This document shows, in pieces, positions 22,331 to 33,778 of a DNA stretch of 64,000 nt. Every line of letters begins with the position of its first letter. Position 1 is the stretch's first letter. A program made the position numbers and the translations under genes. The notes under the pieces were generated by a model. That model searched no databases. It saw nothing but the letters and a program-made list of their open reading frames with translations, and was not told where the DNA came from. The DNA is from Hyperoplus lanceolatus (lineage: Eukaryota > Chordata > Actinopteri > Uranoscopiformes > Ammodytidae), in assembly GCA_026929865.2 (NCBI GenBank), contig CM049408.1, positions 4,355,001 through 4,419,000 on the forward strand, read 5' to 3'.

Positions 22331-22792
22331 TTTCATCTGTAGCCCAATAACCTAATTTTAAACCAAGTACTCTTATACAACTTTTAGTTAAATTAAATTC
22401 TGAATGTCTCCTGTCTTACTTGGGGTGTGCAGATGTGAATACGCCTTTATGCATCCTCGGCAACTGCTGATTTTGAACACTAGTCGGCGCTATTTTTTCG
22501 AATGAGCGCTGGTTGTTACAGTATGTTCGATTCAACAACAAACAGCTGCTGCATCACGTAGGTCATGACCTGGACAGCCTCAAACAAACTGACTTGGTTG
22601 TCGTATTTTAGCATGTGTGGCTTGGTAAGACATGCCAGATAACCAAAATGTATGCGTACTGAAAAAAGTTTTTCCTAATTCTGCTCAACTCTCTTGTCTG
22701 GAATTTCCAGCCAAATATGATCTACTATGATGGACACTCTCTAACAGTTGACCATTTCCCTTTTTTTATTCTCACATATTCCCCCCCTCCCC

Positions 22793-22813
22793 GCTTCCCT
22801 CCCTCCCTCCCTC
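22793..22813 (+). repeat. Short (CCCT)n tract
   Basis: Tetranucleotide CCCT repeated about five times within a pyrimidine-rich block. Confidence 0.8.
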
Positions 22814-22945
22814 CATCACTTCCTTTCTTCCTCTTTTCCCTTGAAGATGCCTGCGTGATGAAAAGGCTGCAGCCCCGTCGCCCTCGCCTTATCACTGTCT
22901 TTTAGAGCTTGCGTATAAAAAAACTTGGCGGCACCTCAGCTTTTT

Positions 22946-22990
22946 AGAGAGAAAGAGAGAGAGAGAGAGCAGAAAGAGAGAGAAAGAGAA
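22946..22990 (+). repeat. (GA)n-rich tract
   Basis: GAGA/GAAAGA purine tract with CAG and AAA interruptions. Confidence 0.92.
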
Positions 22991-23353
22991 ATAGCGTTGG
23001 GGATTATAGTTCTGAGGACAAACCTGGCTATTCACACTTGGCATTAGGCGAGACAGCCATGGGTACAAGAAGGATATTTTTTATTCCCTTCAATTTAACT
23101 TTAATTGCTCAAATCTCGGCGAGGGCACACGAGAAAAAAAAAAAAACCCAGGCATTTGTGTCTGGGAGATTAGCAGACTGCCCTGCCAAGTCCTTCGCCG
23201 GCGCTGCGTCGTTAGATAGAATTCAAATTCAAATCCAGGCTAAAGACAGTGCAGCTGTCACCCCCCTGGCCTGAAAAACCCCCTGGATCAGGGAACGAGC
23301 TGTCCTCCCTCCTCCCTTCGCTTTCCACCGGGAGAAACCTAATCCCTGCCTCC
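22991..23353. other. Low-repeat DNA, possible conserved island
   Basis: TTCAATTTAACTTTAATTGC and GGCGCTGCGTCGTTAGATAG lie in a non-repetitive stretch. An open frame of 78 codons (23038-23274) has no domain. Confidence 0.3.
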
Positions 23354-23438
23354 CTCTTCTTCTTCTTCTTCTTCTTCTTCTTCTTCTTCTTCTTCTTCTT
23401 CTTCTTCTTCTTCTTCTTCTCCATCTCTCTCTCTCTCA
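23354..23438 (+). repeat. (CTT)n then (CT)n polypyrimidine tract
   Basis: About 69 bp of CTT/TTC repeats, a short CCA break, then CTCTCTCTCTC. The long pure pyrimidine strand with mirror symmetry can form triplex (H-DNA). Phe-rich and Lys-rich frames here are artefacts. Confidence 0.95.
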
Positions 23439-23525
23439 CTCTATCATGACTGTGACAGCTAAATAAAGCCATTAAAGCCTCCAGGAACACAAAATAAAGT
23501 GTGTGGTTTTTGTATATTTCTAGTT

Positions 23526-23542
23526 GGGGGGGGGGGGGGGGG
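23526..23542 (+). repeat. G17 homopolymer
   Basis: Seventeen consecutive G. Length may be unstable or subject to assembly error. Confidence 0.9.
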
Positions 23543-24179
23543 TCCTCAGGTTGGGGATGGAAGTTGTAGGTGTCAAAGGTGATGGGTCTTTTTTTCCACA
23601 AATCCTTGGATCTGTTGAAAGTCAGGTTTAAAGTCGGAATGTTTTTTTTTCGTGGACATGTCGGGTTAAACAAACACTTCTTCTCCCCCCTCTCTCACCC
23701 CCTCCTCCCAGCTTTTCAGGGGAGAAACTTGCCTGGGTTTTCCTCCACCAGTTTTTGACGACATGCCTCAAATTTCCGTGTGATACCACGTGTCGTCGCT
23801 CGTTTAATCTTGTCATGCAAAGGGACTCGAACTGGGAGAGCGTCTTAACACCGAGCACAAAATCCCCCCACTAGTTGTTCGCCTTTTCACCCACAATTGA
23901 CTTTTGCGAAACACCTGCAATGTCTTCGATAAGTAGCTTGTCTTATCTCCTTTGGGAAAGAGAGGCAGCCCCCCCCCCCCTCTTACCCCCCCATTATCGC
24001 GGGGGGTTCCAGGGCCCAGATATCCTCCGTCGTGCCACGGGCCACAAATGATAATCCGCGCTGCCACACCGCCAAAATCCTTGGTAAAGTGATCCTAAAT
24101 TGACAAAACCCCGGGATCCTCTGGACTAGGTTAAGCCTTGTCTATTTAGTGCTGTACGGTAGCTTTCGGATAAGAGGGG
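23543..24179. other. Low-repeat DNA with C-rich patches
   Basis: No exon recognised. C-rich runs occur at about 23970-23981 and 23986-23993. The overlapping short frames on both strands give no domain. Confidence 0.35.
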
Positions 24180-24480
24180 TTCGTCAGCCCTTGTGCCACT
24201 CAATCGGCGATGTAGTCCTTTTTCTTTGGTTATCTTCTGCTTTTTTTAAATCCCCAGCAGACACAGCAATGCAAAGAGGGGCAAGGAGTTCACCATGCCT
24301 TTCCCAGTTTAAAGTCTTTAGGTAATTTTCTTTCCCAAAGTCATGTGGTCGGGTCTGTGAAAACACACACAACTGCATGGAGACATAATATCAGAGCGGA
24401 CGGCATTAAGCCCGGTGCGCTGCAACTGGTTATTTCACTGGCCCGGAGAGTACATGAGTGCAGTAATTGATTGGCGTGAT
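24180..24480. promoter_or_regulatory. Candidate conserved non-coding island
   Basis: Unique DNA containing AATGCAAAG, CAGTAATTGATTGGCGTG and GGCATTAAGCCC, without simple repeats or coding signal. It sits just upstream of an 18-base G run. Inference only. Confidence 0.25.
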
Positions 24481-24488
24481 GGAATTAA

Positions 24489-24506
24489 GGGGGGGGGGGG
24501 GGGGGG
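24489..24506 (+). repeat. G18 homopolymer
   Basis: Eighteen consecutive G. A further run of 11 G lies at 24722-24732. Confidence 0.9.
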
Positions 24507-25063
24507 ACCATTGCCGTGCTGAAGGGAGAGCTGGCATGGCCCCGATACATTAAATATCTGGCACAGCTCTAGCCAGCCAGCCAGCCAGGCATCTGATTAT
24601 GATTTCAAAGGGACTTCGGACCTGGACTTGATTAAAAAAACCACGTAGCTCAGATGAAGAGCCCCGTCCGAGGCCCCCAAAGGCATCCACAAGAGATGCC
24701 AGTAAAGGAGTGTGTGTGTGTGGGGGGGGGGGCACAGTGAGTAACAGCAGCCCCTGGATGAAGTCATGGCACGCCAGCCTAATTACAGGTCCATTTGGAG
24801 GGGGCTTGTTTCGACAGGCCAATCCAGTGTTGTGTATGAGGATGTAGGTGGGCTAGGGTGTTTCTTTATTTTTTGTTTTCTCGCAGAGCTACACCCACTT
24901 CTGCAAGAACTCTCCTGAAATGATGGCAAACAATATTGTGGCAACACAGTAGGGAGGAAGAGGCAGAAGAGATCTAGACCTCCTGGAGGAGTTGACTCAC
25001 ATGCCTTTCCCTTACTGAGTTCTCACGAGCCGAGTCGATGCTAATATAACCCCGATATCGCCC
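24507..25063. other. Low-repeat DNA with small tandem motifs
   Basis: (GCCA)n of about four units at 24572-24588 and a G11 run at 24722-24732 within otherwise unique DNA. The minus-strand frame at 24550-24822 has no domain. Confidence 0.45.
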
Positions 25064-25095
25064 CATCCCTCCCTCCCTCCCTCCCTCCCTCCCTC
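25064..25095 (+). repeat. (CCCT)n microsatellite
   Basis: Tetranucleotide CCCT repeated about eight times. Confidence 0.93.
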
Positions 25096-25129
25096 ACTGC
25101 CATCCCCTATCCTCTCTCTCCCAGTCTGC

Positions 25130-25560
25130 TCTGGCCTAAGGGAGGGGATAGCGATTAATATCTTGCCTAGCTTGTTACCTAATTCATTATGGAATAGCAG
25201 TTAATTTGATTTGATATTATTTTAATAAAAATCCCCGTAATATATTAGATTGTTTCAGGCTATCAAAATAATTTTCCAATTATGACGGTTACTCAAGCAA
25301 GTCCATCTCCCCCCACGCCCCCCACTTCCCCTTTGTGGCGAGCGGCGGTTAGTCTGACTGGTGAATACATTAGCTGCTACAACTCCATCCACTAAAATAT
25401 ATCCGCTTATGCATGATTACACCCCAAATGTTATTAGTATTATAGATCCGCACGGGCGCCATAGATGGAATTGAAGTGTGACTGACTCAGCAAGGTGTCT
25501 TGATTGAGCCCTCGCAGAAAGAGGAGCGAATGAATAAAAAAAGAAAATTCCACCGAGATC
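25130..25560. promoter_or_regulatory. Candidate conserved non-coding island
   Basis: Dense AT-core words: GCGATTAATATC, CCTAATTCATTATGG, CAGTTAATTTGATTTGATAT, TCCAATTATGACGG and TTATGCATGATTACACC. GC-rich and AT-rich blocks alternate without simple repeats. No exon. This is one of the stronger enhancer-like stretches in the window, but conservation is untested. Confidence 0.35.
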
Positions 25561-25607
25561 GGATTTCTTTCTGTACCACCGGCCGTGCACTATACTACAG
25601 TGTTGTG

Positions 25608-25635
<28 letters not shown>
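25608..25635 (+). repeat. (CT)n microsatellite
   Basis: Uninterrupted CT tract of 28 bp. Confidence 0.95.
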
Positions 25636-25638
<3 letters not shown>

Positions 25639-25724
25639 AATTAGCAGCACGCTTCAGCAACCACCCTGCCCTTTCTGAGGCATCAAGGCATACAGTGAGC
25701 TTTTCGCTTGAGACGGACGTGATC

Positions 25725-25727
<3 letters not shown>

Positions 25728-25762
<35 letters not shown>
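25728..25762 (+). repeat. (AC)n microsatellite, 35 bp
   Basis: Uninterrupted AC tract followed by AACAAACAAACC. Confidence 0.95.
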
Positions 25763-25766
<4 letters not shown>

Positions 25767-27589
25767 AACCTTTGAACGCTATCGTAGCACATAAGAAATA
25801 TGGACTCTCCACCACATGTCGAATGCTCTTACCCACGACAGAGGGTTTTAAAAGGGGGGAACAACAGCTTATAAATCCCAGCAGGACGGTTGGCTGTTAG
25901 CATGCTTTTTTTTTTACTGCCAGCCACCTATGACCTCACTCGTTACTCTTCGGGGGCTCGTCCGGTGTCCTCACTTGAACTTCGAATGTTAACACAACAG
26001 ACACATTCAGGTAAAGGGGGGTAAGGGTAAGAGTTATCTATTTGGGGTTGAATGTGCTGAAATGATGGTAGGTGTCTTATTTGTGTCTGTGGCTCAGTTT
26101 GCCCCTATTTCATTGTACAAAAGTCTTAGAAATGTGCAATTGAGAAGAGAAGAGAATATGTTGTACACGTGGAGACATGATTCAGACTGCCACATAAGTC
26201 TGACTTACACAACGCTGTCATCACTCACGTTTTTCACACCATCAAATATTGAGTTTCCCTCGGGGGGGGGATAACTCCAATCGCTACCTTAGTATGAGTT
26301 CACTGTATTGTTAAGATAAAGAAATGCTGTTTTGCCTCAGTCCTTATCACCTGTTTAACCCCTCTGACTTGATTTAAAGTCATACCTTTCTATTCAGTGT
26401 GTCAAAGATTACGGAAAAACCTGCTGTAATTTATGTCCACTCTGGGATCGTTTCCTTAGTACATAGTGGAACACTTCCAAAAGCTGTCCACCTCTTGGTC
26501 GAAAACTGTCTGTAATTACTGGCCCACACACTCAACTATATAGCCCAGCTGCAGACAGCCCCAGCCCCAGCCATTGCAGGTTGACATTGACATCTTTTAT
26601 TTAACCACGGACAGGTTTTTTTTTTTTTTTTGCAGTCTCACCTCCATGTCCGGATTGCTTCTGATGTTGTTGGCAAACGCGTAGCCACCCGAGGGCTCTG
26701 GCTAGCTTAAAGGGCCCGGCCTGGTTTCATGAGTTCCACCCCTACCGAAGCTCTATAACTCAGCTCTTTGACAAGGTGTTTGGCACCCTTCCAAAAAATA
26801 CATGCTGATCTCTCGCCAATGCAGACAAAACCACTCTTAAGTTTGCTTTCTTTTCTTTCCTTCCCCCCCGATACCACGACAATAGAGTTCACTTTTTTTA
26901 ACGCCCCACTTTTTTCTTTTCATCTCTTATTGCATTCGCATAACCGCCCCCTCTCTCTCCCTGCTGCAAGTCTACAGCGTTATCATGATTTATAGAAGCC
27001 TCCATTTTGTTTTCAGTTCCAAAGACGGCTCAAATCAAAGTAACAGTTGCCAAGTGCTTTATCTTGCTTTATTGTATAAGCCACTGCACTACTTCCCCCG
27101 TTCTGGTCAGTTAAATGTATTTAAGTGTATATTTAGATAAAAAATAGTCTCCACTAGCTGCAGATTTCATTGTGTTCCATGTCAGTGATGAATCTCTCTT
27201 TTTTTTTTGAGTTACACGCAGGGAGCAGAAAAATGCTGGCTTGGCTGCAGCTGTTATTTCCTCCTGAAGAGATTTCTCTGAAGAGCAAGGCACTCGCAGT
27301 ACAAGAAACAAAAGGGGACTTACTCAAAAATAATCCGACTCATACCCATACCTTTGCTTTTAAAAGTATACCAGCTGTGAATGCGCTGTTCACTATTGTG
27401 GTTTGACATTTAATTAACATGTCAAAAATATTTTGGTCATTATTATGTTCTTATTGTTATATAAGTTTTTTCCTCCACAGGGGAATTTGCCCACAAGCCA
27501 GGAATGTTCCCATCAATTATCGCCACTCCCTGTCTTCTCCACTAAGCTGTGAGGACACGAGGCGAGGTCACAGGAAGACTTGTCTTGCA
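25763..27589. other. Low-repeat DNA without recognised genes
   Basis: Homopolymer T runs occur near 25907 and 26615-26631. An acceptor-like TTTTTTCCTCCACAG at about 27466-27480 precedes a short open stretch that I could not link to any protein. No persistent coding frame. Confidence 0.4.
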
Positions 27590-28257
27590 ACACTGTCTGG
27601 TGAATAGGGTTACATGTTTAACTCATAGATAGCATCACAAAACTTTGCCAGATGATTACTGACATTAAAAGTATTTCTTTTCTGTTACAACCTTTTCAGA
27701 ACTGTTAGAATACATATGTTAATTTGGTAATATCTAACTAATTATCTGTACATTTGCATCTCTTTAAAAAACAAACATCTAGAATGTTGAATAAAGCCAG
27801 ATTACAAATCTTTGATTAATTTTCATAACATATGAGTGTCCAAAGTGTTAACATATTTTGGATACAGCATGTTTTATACATTTATATGAAAACATTGCTA
27901 TATATGCCTACAGGTCAAATGCATGTTCTGCATGTTTTTAAGAACAAAATGTATCATGAATCAGACATGAATACATCCTTCTGCAATAACCTTCGGAATG
28001 GTGCTAAGAAAGATTATGGAAAGTTAAGTTGACGTGAGTGCTTTAGAAGTTGAAATGTCTGTTTCAGAAGCAAAGTAATGTTGAGATAATGGCTGCTTGG
28101 AGAAATCTACCACACAACAAGACTTAGTCGAATAAACACCTAAATGTGCATTTTGGACTTCATATTTATAGCATGAAAGAAAAACATGTTATGGAAGCAA
28201 AATAGATGAAAAAATTGCAAAATTGACAATTGTTTTTTGTCTGCAGTGCCTTACCTT
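27590..28257 (+). mobile_element. Family R DNA element, copy 2
   Basis: Ordered words shared with copies 3 and 4: GATGATTACTGACATTAAAA, AGAACAAAATGTATCATGAA, GCTAAGAAAGATTATGGAAA, TAATGTTGAGATAATGGC, AATAAACACCTAAATG and ACATGTTATGGAAGCAAAAT. The right end CTGCAGTGCCTTACC (28241-28255) is the inverted complement of the left end of copy 1. Non-coding. Confidence 0.65.
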
Positions 28258-28542
28258 GAATGCGTAGGTTTTAAGGCAATACATGAGCCAATGAGCAGAG
28301 TAGTGGCAGAGACTTTGACACGACTAGATTGAGTTTGTTTGGTTCATTTGGAGCACTGGGACTGATAAGGCCAACAGGCTCCCTATAGCTAGTGTACTGC
28401 GCTGTGAGTGTGAGTGTGAGACAGACAGCTGTTGGAGATAGTCCTATATAGGTTATATTGGGTATAGTGTGTTGGGCTTGGGTTGATGGGATTTAAGGGC
28501 AAAAACTGTTGGGTGTGGAGGTGTGTGTACCTTTGCCTGCCT

Positions 28543-28544
<2 letters not shown>

Positions 28545-28618
<74 letters not shown>
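28545..28618 (+). repeat. (GT)n microsatellite, 74 bp
   Basis: Uninterrupted GT tract. Confidence 0.97.
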
Positions 28619-28619
<1 letters not shown>

Positions 28620-28856
28620 TGAGACGTCCGGGGCTCTGCGAGTTAAGTATTGGTCTCTTCCTTTTTTTGACAGGGCCTGTCCATTGACTATAGGGATCCT
28701 TTTCTCATTAAGCCCCCTCTCCTTAATCCTCCTTTACTTTACCATTTGAAACCCCAGTCCACACCTCTCCTCTCCTCCATCTAGGAAATAAGAAGAAAAA
28801 ACAGGCTGTTTGTCAGAAGATGCTCTTGCTCTCTTTGGCTCTACTCGCTCCTACAT

Positions 28857-28868
28857 ACACACACACAC

Positions 28869-28924
<56 letters not shown>

Positions 28925-28929
28925 GCACG

Positions 28930-28973
<44 letters not shown>
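28857..28973 (+). repeat. (AC)n microsatellite with GCAC block, 117 bp
   Basis: AC tract with a single G at about 28873 and a block of four CACG/GCAC units at about 28919-28935, then pure AC to the end. Confidence 0.97.
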
Positions 28974-28974
<1 letters not shown>

Positions 28975-29540
28975 CTTTTCTCTTTATCAATGAATATACC
29001 ACTCTTGACGCTAAAGACTTGACATCAATTGAGCTCGGGAATCCATTTTCACACTACTTTTGGCTGCCCATTCCACAGCTTTGTTTTTTTTTTCTTTCGT
29101 ATATTTCAGAGGAGGGCGAGTGGGAGAGAGATAGCTTCATAGACACAGAGTTTGTCTTTGTTGGTGTGTGCCCTCTAGGCCCCTCAGTGCCCGGGGTAGC
29201 AGGGTACCACCTAGAGACGGATCCAGAGCACATCAAAACGTCTAAAGCCCGTACCTGTGGCCCCTGAAGATGGCCCCTGGCACTCACAATTAAATCAGCC
29301 ATCTCCAGAAAGAAAAAAAAAACGCCACCGTCAATCAAAATCATTTACGCCGGGGCTCAATGGCTTTTTTCTTAAAGGCGTACCGCTGCTGTTTTTTCCT
29401 GACGGGGGCCTGTCCACTTAATTTCAAAGCTCTTTATTCAAATCAGGAGAGCCGAAGAGAGGAGGAAAGTGTGCCAGCAGAAAGCGCCCCGCAAACCGGT
29501 GGATTCTTATCCTCCAGGCCTGCAGTTGTCTTCAAAAAAT
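28974..29540. promoter_or_regulatory. Candidate conserved non-coding island
   Basis: Unique DNA between two long CA tracts. It includes TCACAATTAAATCAGCC, TCAATCAAAATCATTTACGC and CCACTTAATTTCAAAGCTC. An acceptor-like TATATTTCAG near 29100 precedes a 55-codon open stretch (EEGEWERDSFIDTEFVF...) with no known domain and no matching donor; I treat it as non-coding. Conservation would decide. Confidence 0.3.
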
Positions 29541-29705
29541 AATGTGAAGGATGGAGGAGGGGGGGGGAGATAGGAGGGTGGAGGAGAGAAAAAAGAAGAG
29601 ACACCCGGTGAGGCAGTGTGTGTCATTTGAATAAAATGCTGGACACTTTCCATCTCCCAGAACATAAGAGGGGAAAGGTTTTCTAATGTGCAGGGGTTGC
29701 GAGGA

Positions 29706-29707
<2 letters not shown>

Positions 29708-29801
<94 letters not shown>

Positions 29802-29810
29802 AACACACAC
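29708..29810 (+). repeat. (CA)n microsatellite, about 88 bp pure
   Basis: Pure CA at 29708-29795, then interrupted AAACACAAACACACAC. A second short CA tract lies at 29948-29961. Confidence 0.97.
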
Positions 29811-30214
29811 TGCCCCTGGTCGCCTCGGTGGAGAGCAGTTTAAAAAAGACGTGCATCGAAGTCAGATGGAGGTTAAACTCAAAAAGTTGTGGTGACCAAA
29901 GAAACAGGCTGAATTTTAAAACCACACCACTCCTCCTCCCCCCCCCCACACACACACACACTTTAGCTCTGTATGTTTTGTGTGAGCATGTGTGCAAGTT
30001 GAATATGCGTTGTTTCAGGTTAGGCTTTTCTCATTCATCTGAAATCATGTGTTTTTGTCCACTGTACACATGAAACAACAAGAAATGTCAAATCCACTTT
30101 CTGTCTGCTACATCATAGTAAAGCATGTACACATCAATAAGCACCAGTATTATATGTATCCATGCACAATATGCTGTGCCCTGTTCCTGCCTCTGAGTTG
30201 TTTGTCGCCCTTTC

Positions 30215-30860
30215 AAGGTGAGACACTGGAGGTCACAGGGTAACATTTTCACTTATAGATATCATCATGAAACCAGTTTGTATTAAATCTTTTTTTTTAA
30301 TAATTAGGAAAATCTGGCATTTGCGTTTGTATCTTTTAACAACCAGAACTTGGATGAAGCCAGAGTTAAAATCTGTATTTCATTTTTATAACACATATAT
30401 GTGTCCAAAGGTTTTACAAATTTTTTTTTTTTGGATACAGCGTTTTTTCACGTTATAAATACTATGTTAAGGTCCTAAAAATGCTTTTTCGTCATGTTTG
30501 TAAGAACAAAATGTATCATAAATCATTATATTAACAACATGTGAAAAGATTGTCTAACCTTCAGAATAGTGCTAAGAATGATAATGGAACGTTCAGTTGG
30601 TGTAAGTGCTTTAGGAGTTGAGAATTTTGGTTCACAGTATTGCAAAATAATTAATGTTGACATAATGGCCGTTAGAGATCGTTATAAAGGAGAAATATAG
30701 AGACACTGAAAGACAAGGTTTAGTCAAATAAACACCTTTATGGAACTTTTATTTATACTTGTATGAAAGAAGACATGTTATGGAAGCAAGATAGACAAAA
30801 CTCAAAAACTTTACCAGTGCTTGAAAAAACAATGTTTTTTTTGTTGCATAGTGTCTCTAA
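30215..30860 (+). mobile_element. Family R DNA element, copy 3
   Basis: Starts AAGGTGAGACACTGGAGGTC, contains AGAACAAAATGTATCATAAA, GCTAAGAATGATAATGGAAC and AAATAAACACCTTTATGG, and ends near TTGCATAGTGTCTC, a decayed complement of the start. The word ATTTATAC at 30751-30758 marks the position where copy 4 carries a 476-bp insertion, so this copy preserves the empty site. Confidence 0.7.
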
Positions 30861-31349
30861 ATTAATCAAAGCTGTGTTGATTTGCAAGTGATGACCAACA
30901 ACCACCCGACAAAGGGTATTGTATAGCCTGGAAATCAAAAATTGGCCTGTCTCCATTCAAATTAACTGCAATAAATGACAGCTTCTCTCCCCTGCATCCC
31001 CTCTTTATACTATGGAAGGACCCCCGCCATTGTTCTATTATACTGTGTCCTCACAACATAAATCATAATGCGTCATTTGCCCGTATACAGGCGCTTTTTC
31101 TCTGAGAATAGTAGAAGCAGCAGGGTGTGTCTTAAAGGCTTTTGTGTCAGCCTGACAGACAGGGAGGTATTGTTACCTGATTTAGACAAAGGTGGGATTG
31201 CATGTGTTTGTGTGTATTTTGTATTTCTCTCTCCCTTACTCTGACATGCTAGAGAACATGGAAGCTCACAGTTATTCGGGAAACACTCACCGAGTCAACA
31301 TGTGCATGCCTTGTCATCACCCCCCCCTCCCCCCACCCTTTGTATTTAA
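30861..31349. other. Spacer between inverted family R copies
   Basis: Low-repeat DNA with a C-rich run near 31319-31335. No coding signal. Confidence 0.4.
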
Positions 31350-32225
31350 TGCCAGAGACTGCAGGCAAACACATTGTAATTTCAAGCATTGGTCAATTTC
31401 GAGATTTGTTTCTCCATTACATGTTTTCTTTTATACTAGTATAAATGGTAACACTTTATAATAACTATCCGTTGTAACTCATTAATAGATCATTAGTAAA
31501 CTCTTAATTAATGATTATTAATGATTTGTTAAGTGTTTGTTAGCAGTTTGTTAAGGATTTATAACAATGGTAGATAGTTAATAGCTTAATAATTGAATCA
31601 GTTTCATCTGGGAGGTAATCCGAGATTAACTGATCACGTCACGTTCAAGTCCATGGCATGCACAGTGTGTATTGAGTTTATTTAAAAATATTTGAAAATG
31701 GGGCTGCCCTCAGTTGCCCATGCACTGTGTATAGTCTATAGCCTATTTCAGCATCGTCCCAGATGAACTGATTCAATTATTAAGCTATTAACTATCTACC
31801 ATTGTTATACATCCTTAACAAACTGCTAACAAACACTTAACAAATCATTAATAATCATTAATTAAGAGTTTACCAATGATCTATTAACGAGTTACAACGG
31901 ATAGTTATTATAAAGTGTTACCGTATAAATAAAAGGTTGAAAAAGTACATTTAGGTGTTTATTTGAGTAAACATTGTCTATTTGCCTCTGTATATTTCTC
32001 CAATGCAACATTATCTCAACATTAGTTTTTTTTTTTCAATACTCGGAACAACAAATCTAAACTTCTAAAGCCCTTAACATCAACTTAACTTTCCATAATC
32101 ATTCTTAGCGCTAGCACTTATCTGGAAGTTATTACAGAACGATTTGTTCATATGTTGATAATTGTCCGATTTATGATACTTCTTTTAAAAACATGACGGA
32201 AATTAATGTGTTAAGACCTGTAGAT
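31350..32225 (-). mobile_element. Family R DNA element, copy 4, split by a nested family B element
   Basis: On the minus strand it carries CAAATAAACACCTAAATG, TAATGTTGAGATAATG, CTAAGAATGATTATGGAAAG and GTATCATAAATC in the same order as copies 2 and 3. The plus-strand left edge has GCCAGAGACTGCAGGCAAAC, resembling the R terminus. Positions 31439-31930 are the family B insertion with its target duplication. The far end (about 32225) is truncated or decayed. Confidence 0.65.
31447..31922 (+). mobile_element. Family B long-TIR element, copy 1 (476 bp, 8-bp target duplication)
   Basis: Starts GGTAACACTTTATAATAACT and ends with its complement. The inverted arms are about 167 bp each (31447-31613 and 31757-31922) around a unique core of about 143 bp. 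GTATAAAT lies immediately on both sides (31439-31446 and 31923-31930), a perfect 8-bp duplication as made by hAT-, Merlin- or P-type transposases. Non-coding. It sits inside family R copy 4. A near-identical copy lies at 54150-54625 in the opposite orientation. Confidence 0.9.
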
Positions 32226-33224
32226 TTTTGTTTATCTATTTTATTAAAATAAAAAGGCTGCGTCCAAAATCTGTTCTCTAAAAACGGTACACAATAAATG
32301 TTGTCAAGATGAAATAATGATTCGATTCCGCTGAGAAAAACAAATGTTGCTACTGTATATTCATATTAACGTCAAATCTGTCTTTTGACCAAAACCAGAT
32401 TAAGACTCAAAACATGGATACTAGTGTGCATGTAAACAATCTGTCATTATGCATTTAGATTTCAAACGCCTCCAAAGTCAGAATGCATTAGCGAACACAA
32501 AGTGCTCATTCCACCTAAAAAAAATAAAACATTTAATCAGCCTTTTGCATGACATTTACTGATGTGTGTGTATTCAACGCTGTAAATCCACAGCATGTGT
32601 TGAGAACAGCATTTAAGTCGCTGGTTCCCTCGCTTCTCCTGGAGCTTCTGTCCCATCTAAATGATCCAATAGACGCTGTATGCAGGCGTGGGCTGAGACC
32701 CTCAATATGTTATAATCTACCTGTTGATGAAGATCACTGAGTCTTCTCATTGCCACTTGGAAAACAACAGCTTGTTGGGAAAGGCGTCAAAGTCAGTCAT
32801 GGCTCTACCCATTTAATCAGATTAATACTGGTTTTTAAATCACTGGCATGATTTGCCAATATTCAAATCTCAGGTGTATATAATGTCGTTTCTAGCAGTT
32901 TTTTTTTCATTTCTATTCTGAGCAAACTAGGAAAATACAGTATGGGACAACTTTGTTTAAATGGTTTCCATGCATGCCATTGCAAAAGTGCTTGCTTGCT
33001 AACGCTTATTGAATAATATATTACGATGGGAACAATTGTTTGTCATGGGAAAAAAAATAAACAAGGAAAGAACATTGGTCCAAAGACCCAAGGGAAGAAC
33101 AAAACAGGTGCAAAAGTGTGGCTCACTTCTTGAAGAAGATGCCAACAGGTCTTCACCTTCCCAAAAGAGTTATCCAGTGAGAGTGCCCTAAACAGTTTGG
33201 TGTTATACCTGGCCTGTACTTGCC
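32226..33224. other. Low-repeat DNA, possible conserved island at 32400-32770
   Basis: TAAAACATTTAATCAGCC and related AT-core words lie in unique DNA. The 63-codon frame at 32549-32740 has no domain. No gene recognised. Confidence 0.35.
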
Positions 33225-33778
33225 TGGCACCGCCTACCTATGTACTTCCGCTCAGTTTTCATTTCCCTTCAGTAGTCAGTCTGGCCCTGCGGTTTCTTCG
33301 GTTTTCTCCGGCAGAGTTTTGGCCAATCCAATCAGCGAACAGAGGGAGTGGCTCAGAAGTCTGTGCATGACATACGTCACAACCAAATGATATGCGATTG
33401 GTTTGCAGATCCAGAGTGGCACTGGGCAGATCCAATAATTGTAAACTTCAACAGACACCCGCCTTCAAGTGAGTTAACGTTTGTCAATTGAGCGATTCCA
33501 GACCTTCTGTGTAAACTGAAATGAAGTATGATGGTCTGATAGGACCAGGCTAGGCCTGTACAGCACTCAGGACAGAATAAGTCTTCATCAGACAGATATG
33601 GACAGTGAGACAGGGGTAACCCTAATCTGGTTTTGAGTCTGCACCTTTTATAATAAGTCCATGGCAAACAAAAACCCAAAAGCAGGCCAGCGCAGTTTCC
33701 CCCCGTATAGTAGAAACTAAATAGCCTGGATCCAGACCATACTACTTGCTGTAGTTTGGTCTGGCTTTGCTAGACTAG
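33225..33778. mobile_element. Probable non-autonomous DNA element
   Basis: The left edge reads GCCTGGCACCGCCTACCT. The complement of the right edge reads CTAGTCTAGCAAAGCCAGAC, followed inward by GTCTGGATCCAGGCTA. Interior phrases (TGGCCAATCCAATCAGCG, TCTGATAGGACCAGGCTAG) resemble a fish repeat that starts with AGCCTGGC-(A/T)-CCGCC. No transposase frame and no clear target duplication. Confidence 0.4.

Noticed and set aside
22717-22905. Pro-rich 62-codon frame
   Set aside because: It arises from CCCT/CTT low-complexity sequence.
27466-27607. Possible exon after TTTTTTCCTCCACAG
   Set aside because: The frame is short with no recognisable peptide, and it runs into family R copy 2.
29092-29267. 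Possible exon after an acceptor-like TATATTTCAG
   Set aside because: The 55-codon open stretch matches no domain that I know, ends at a stop without a donor, and lies in repeat-free non-coding-looking DNA.
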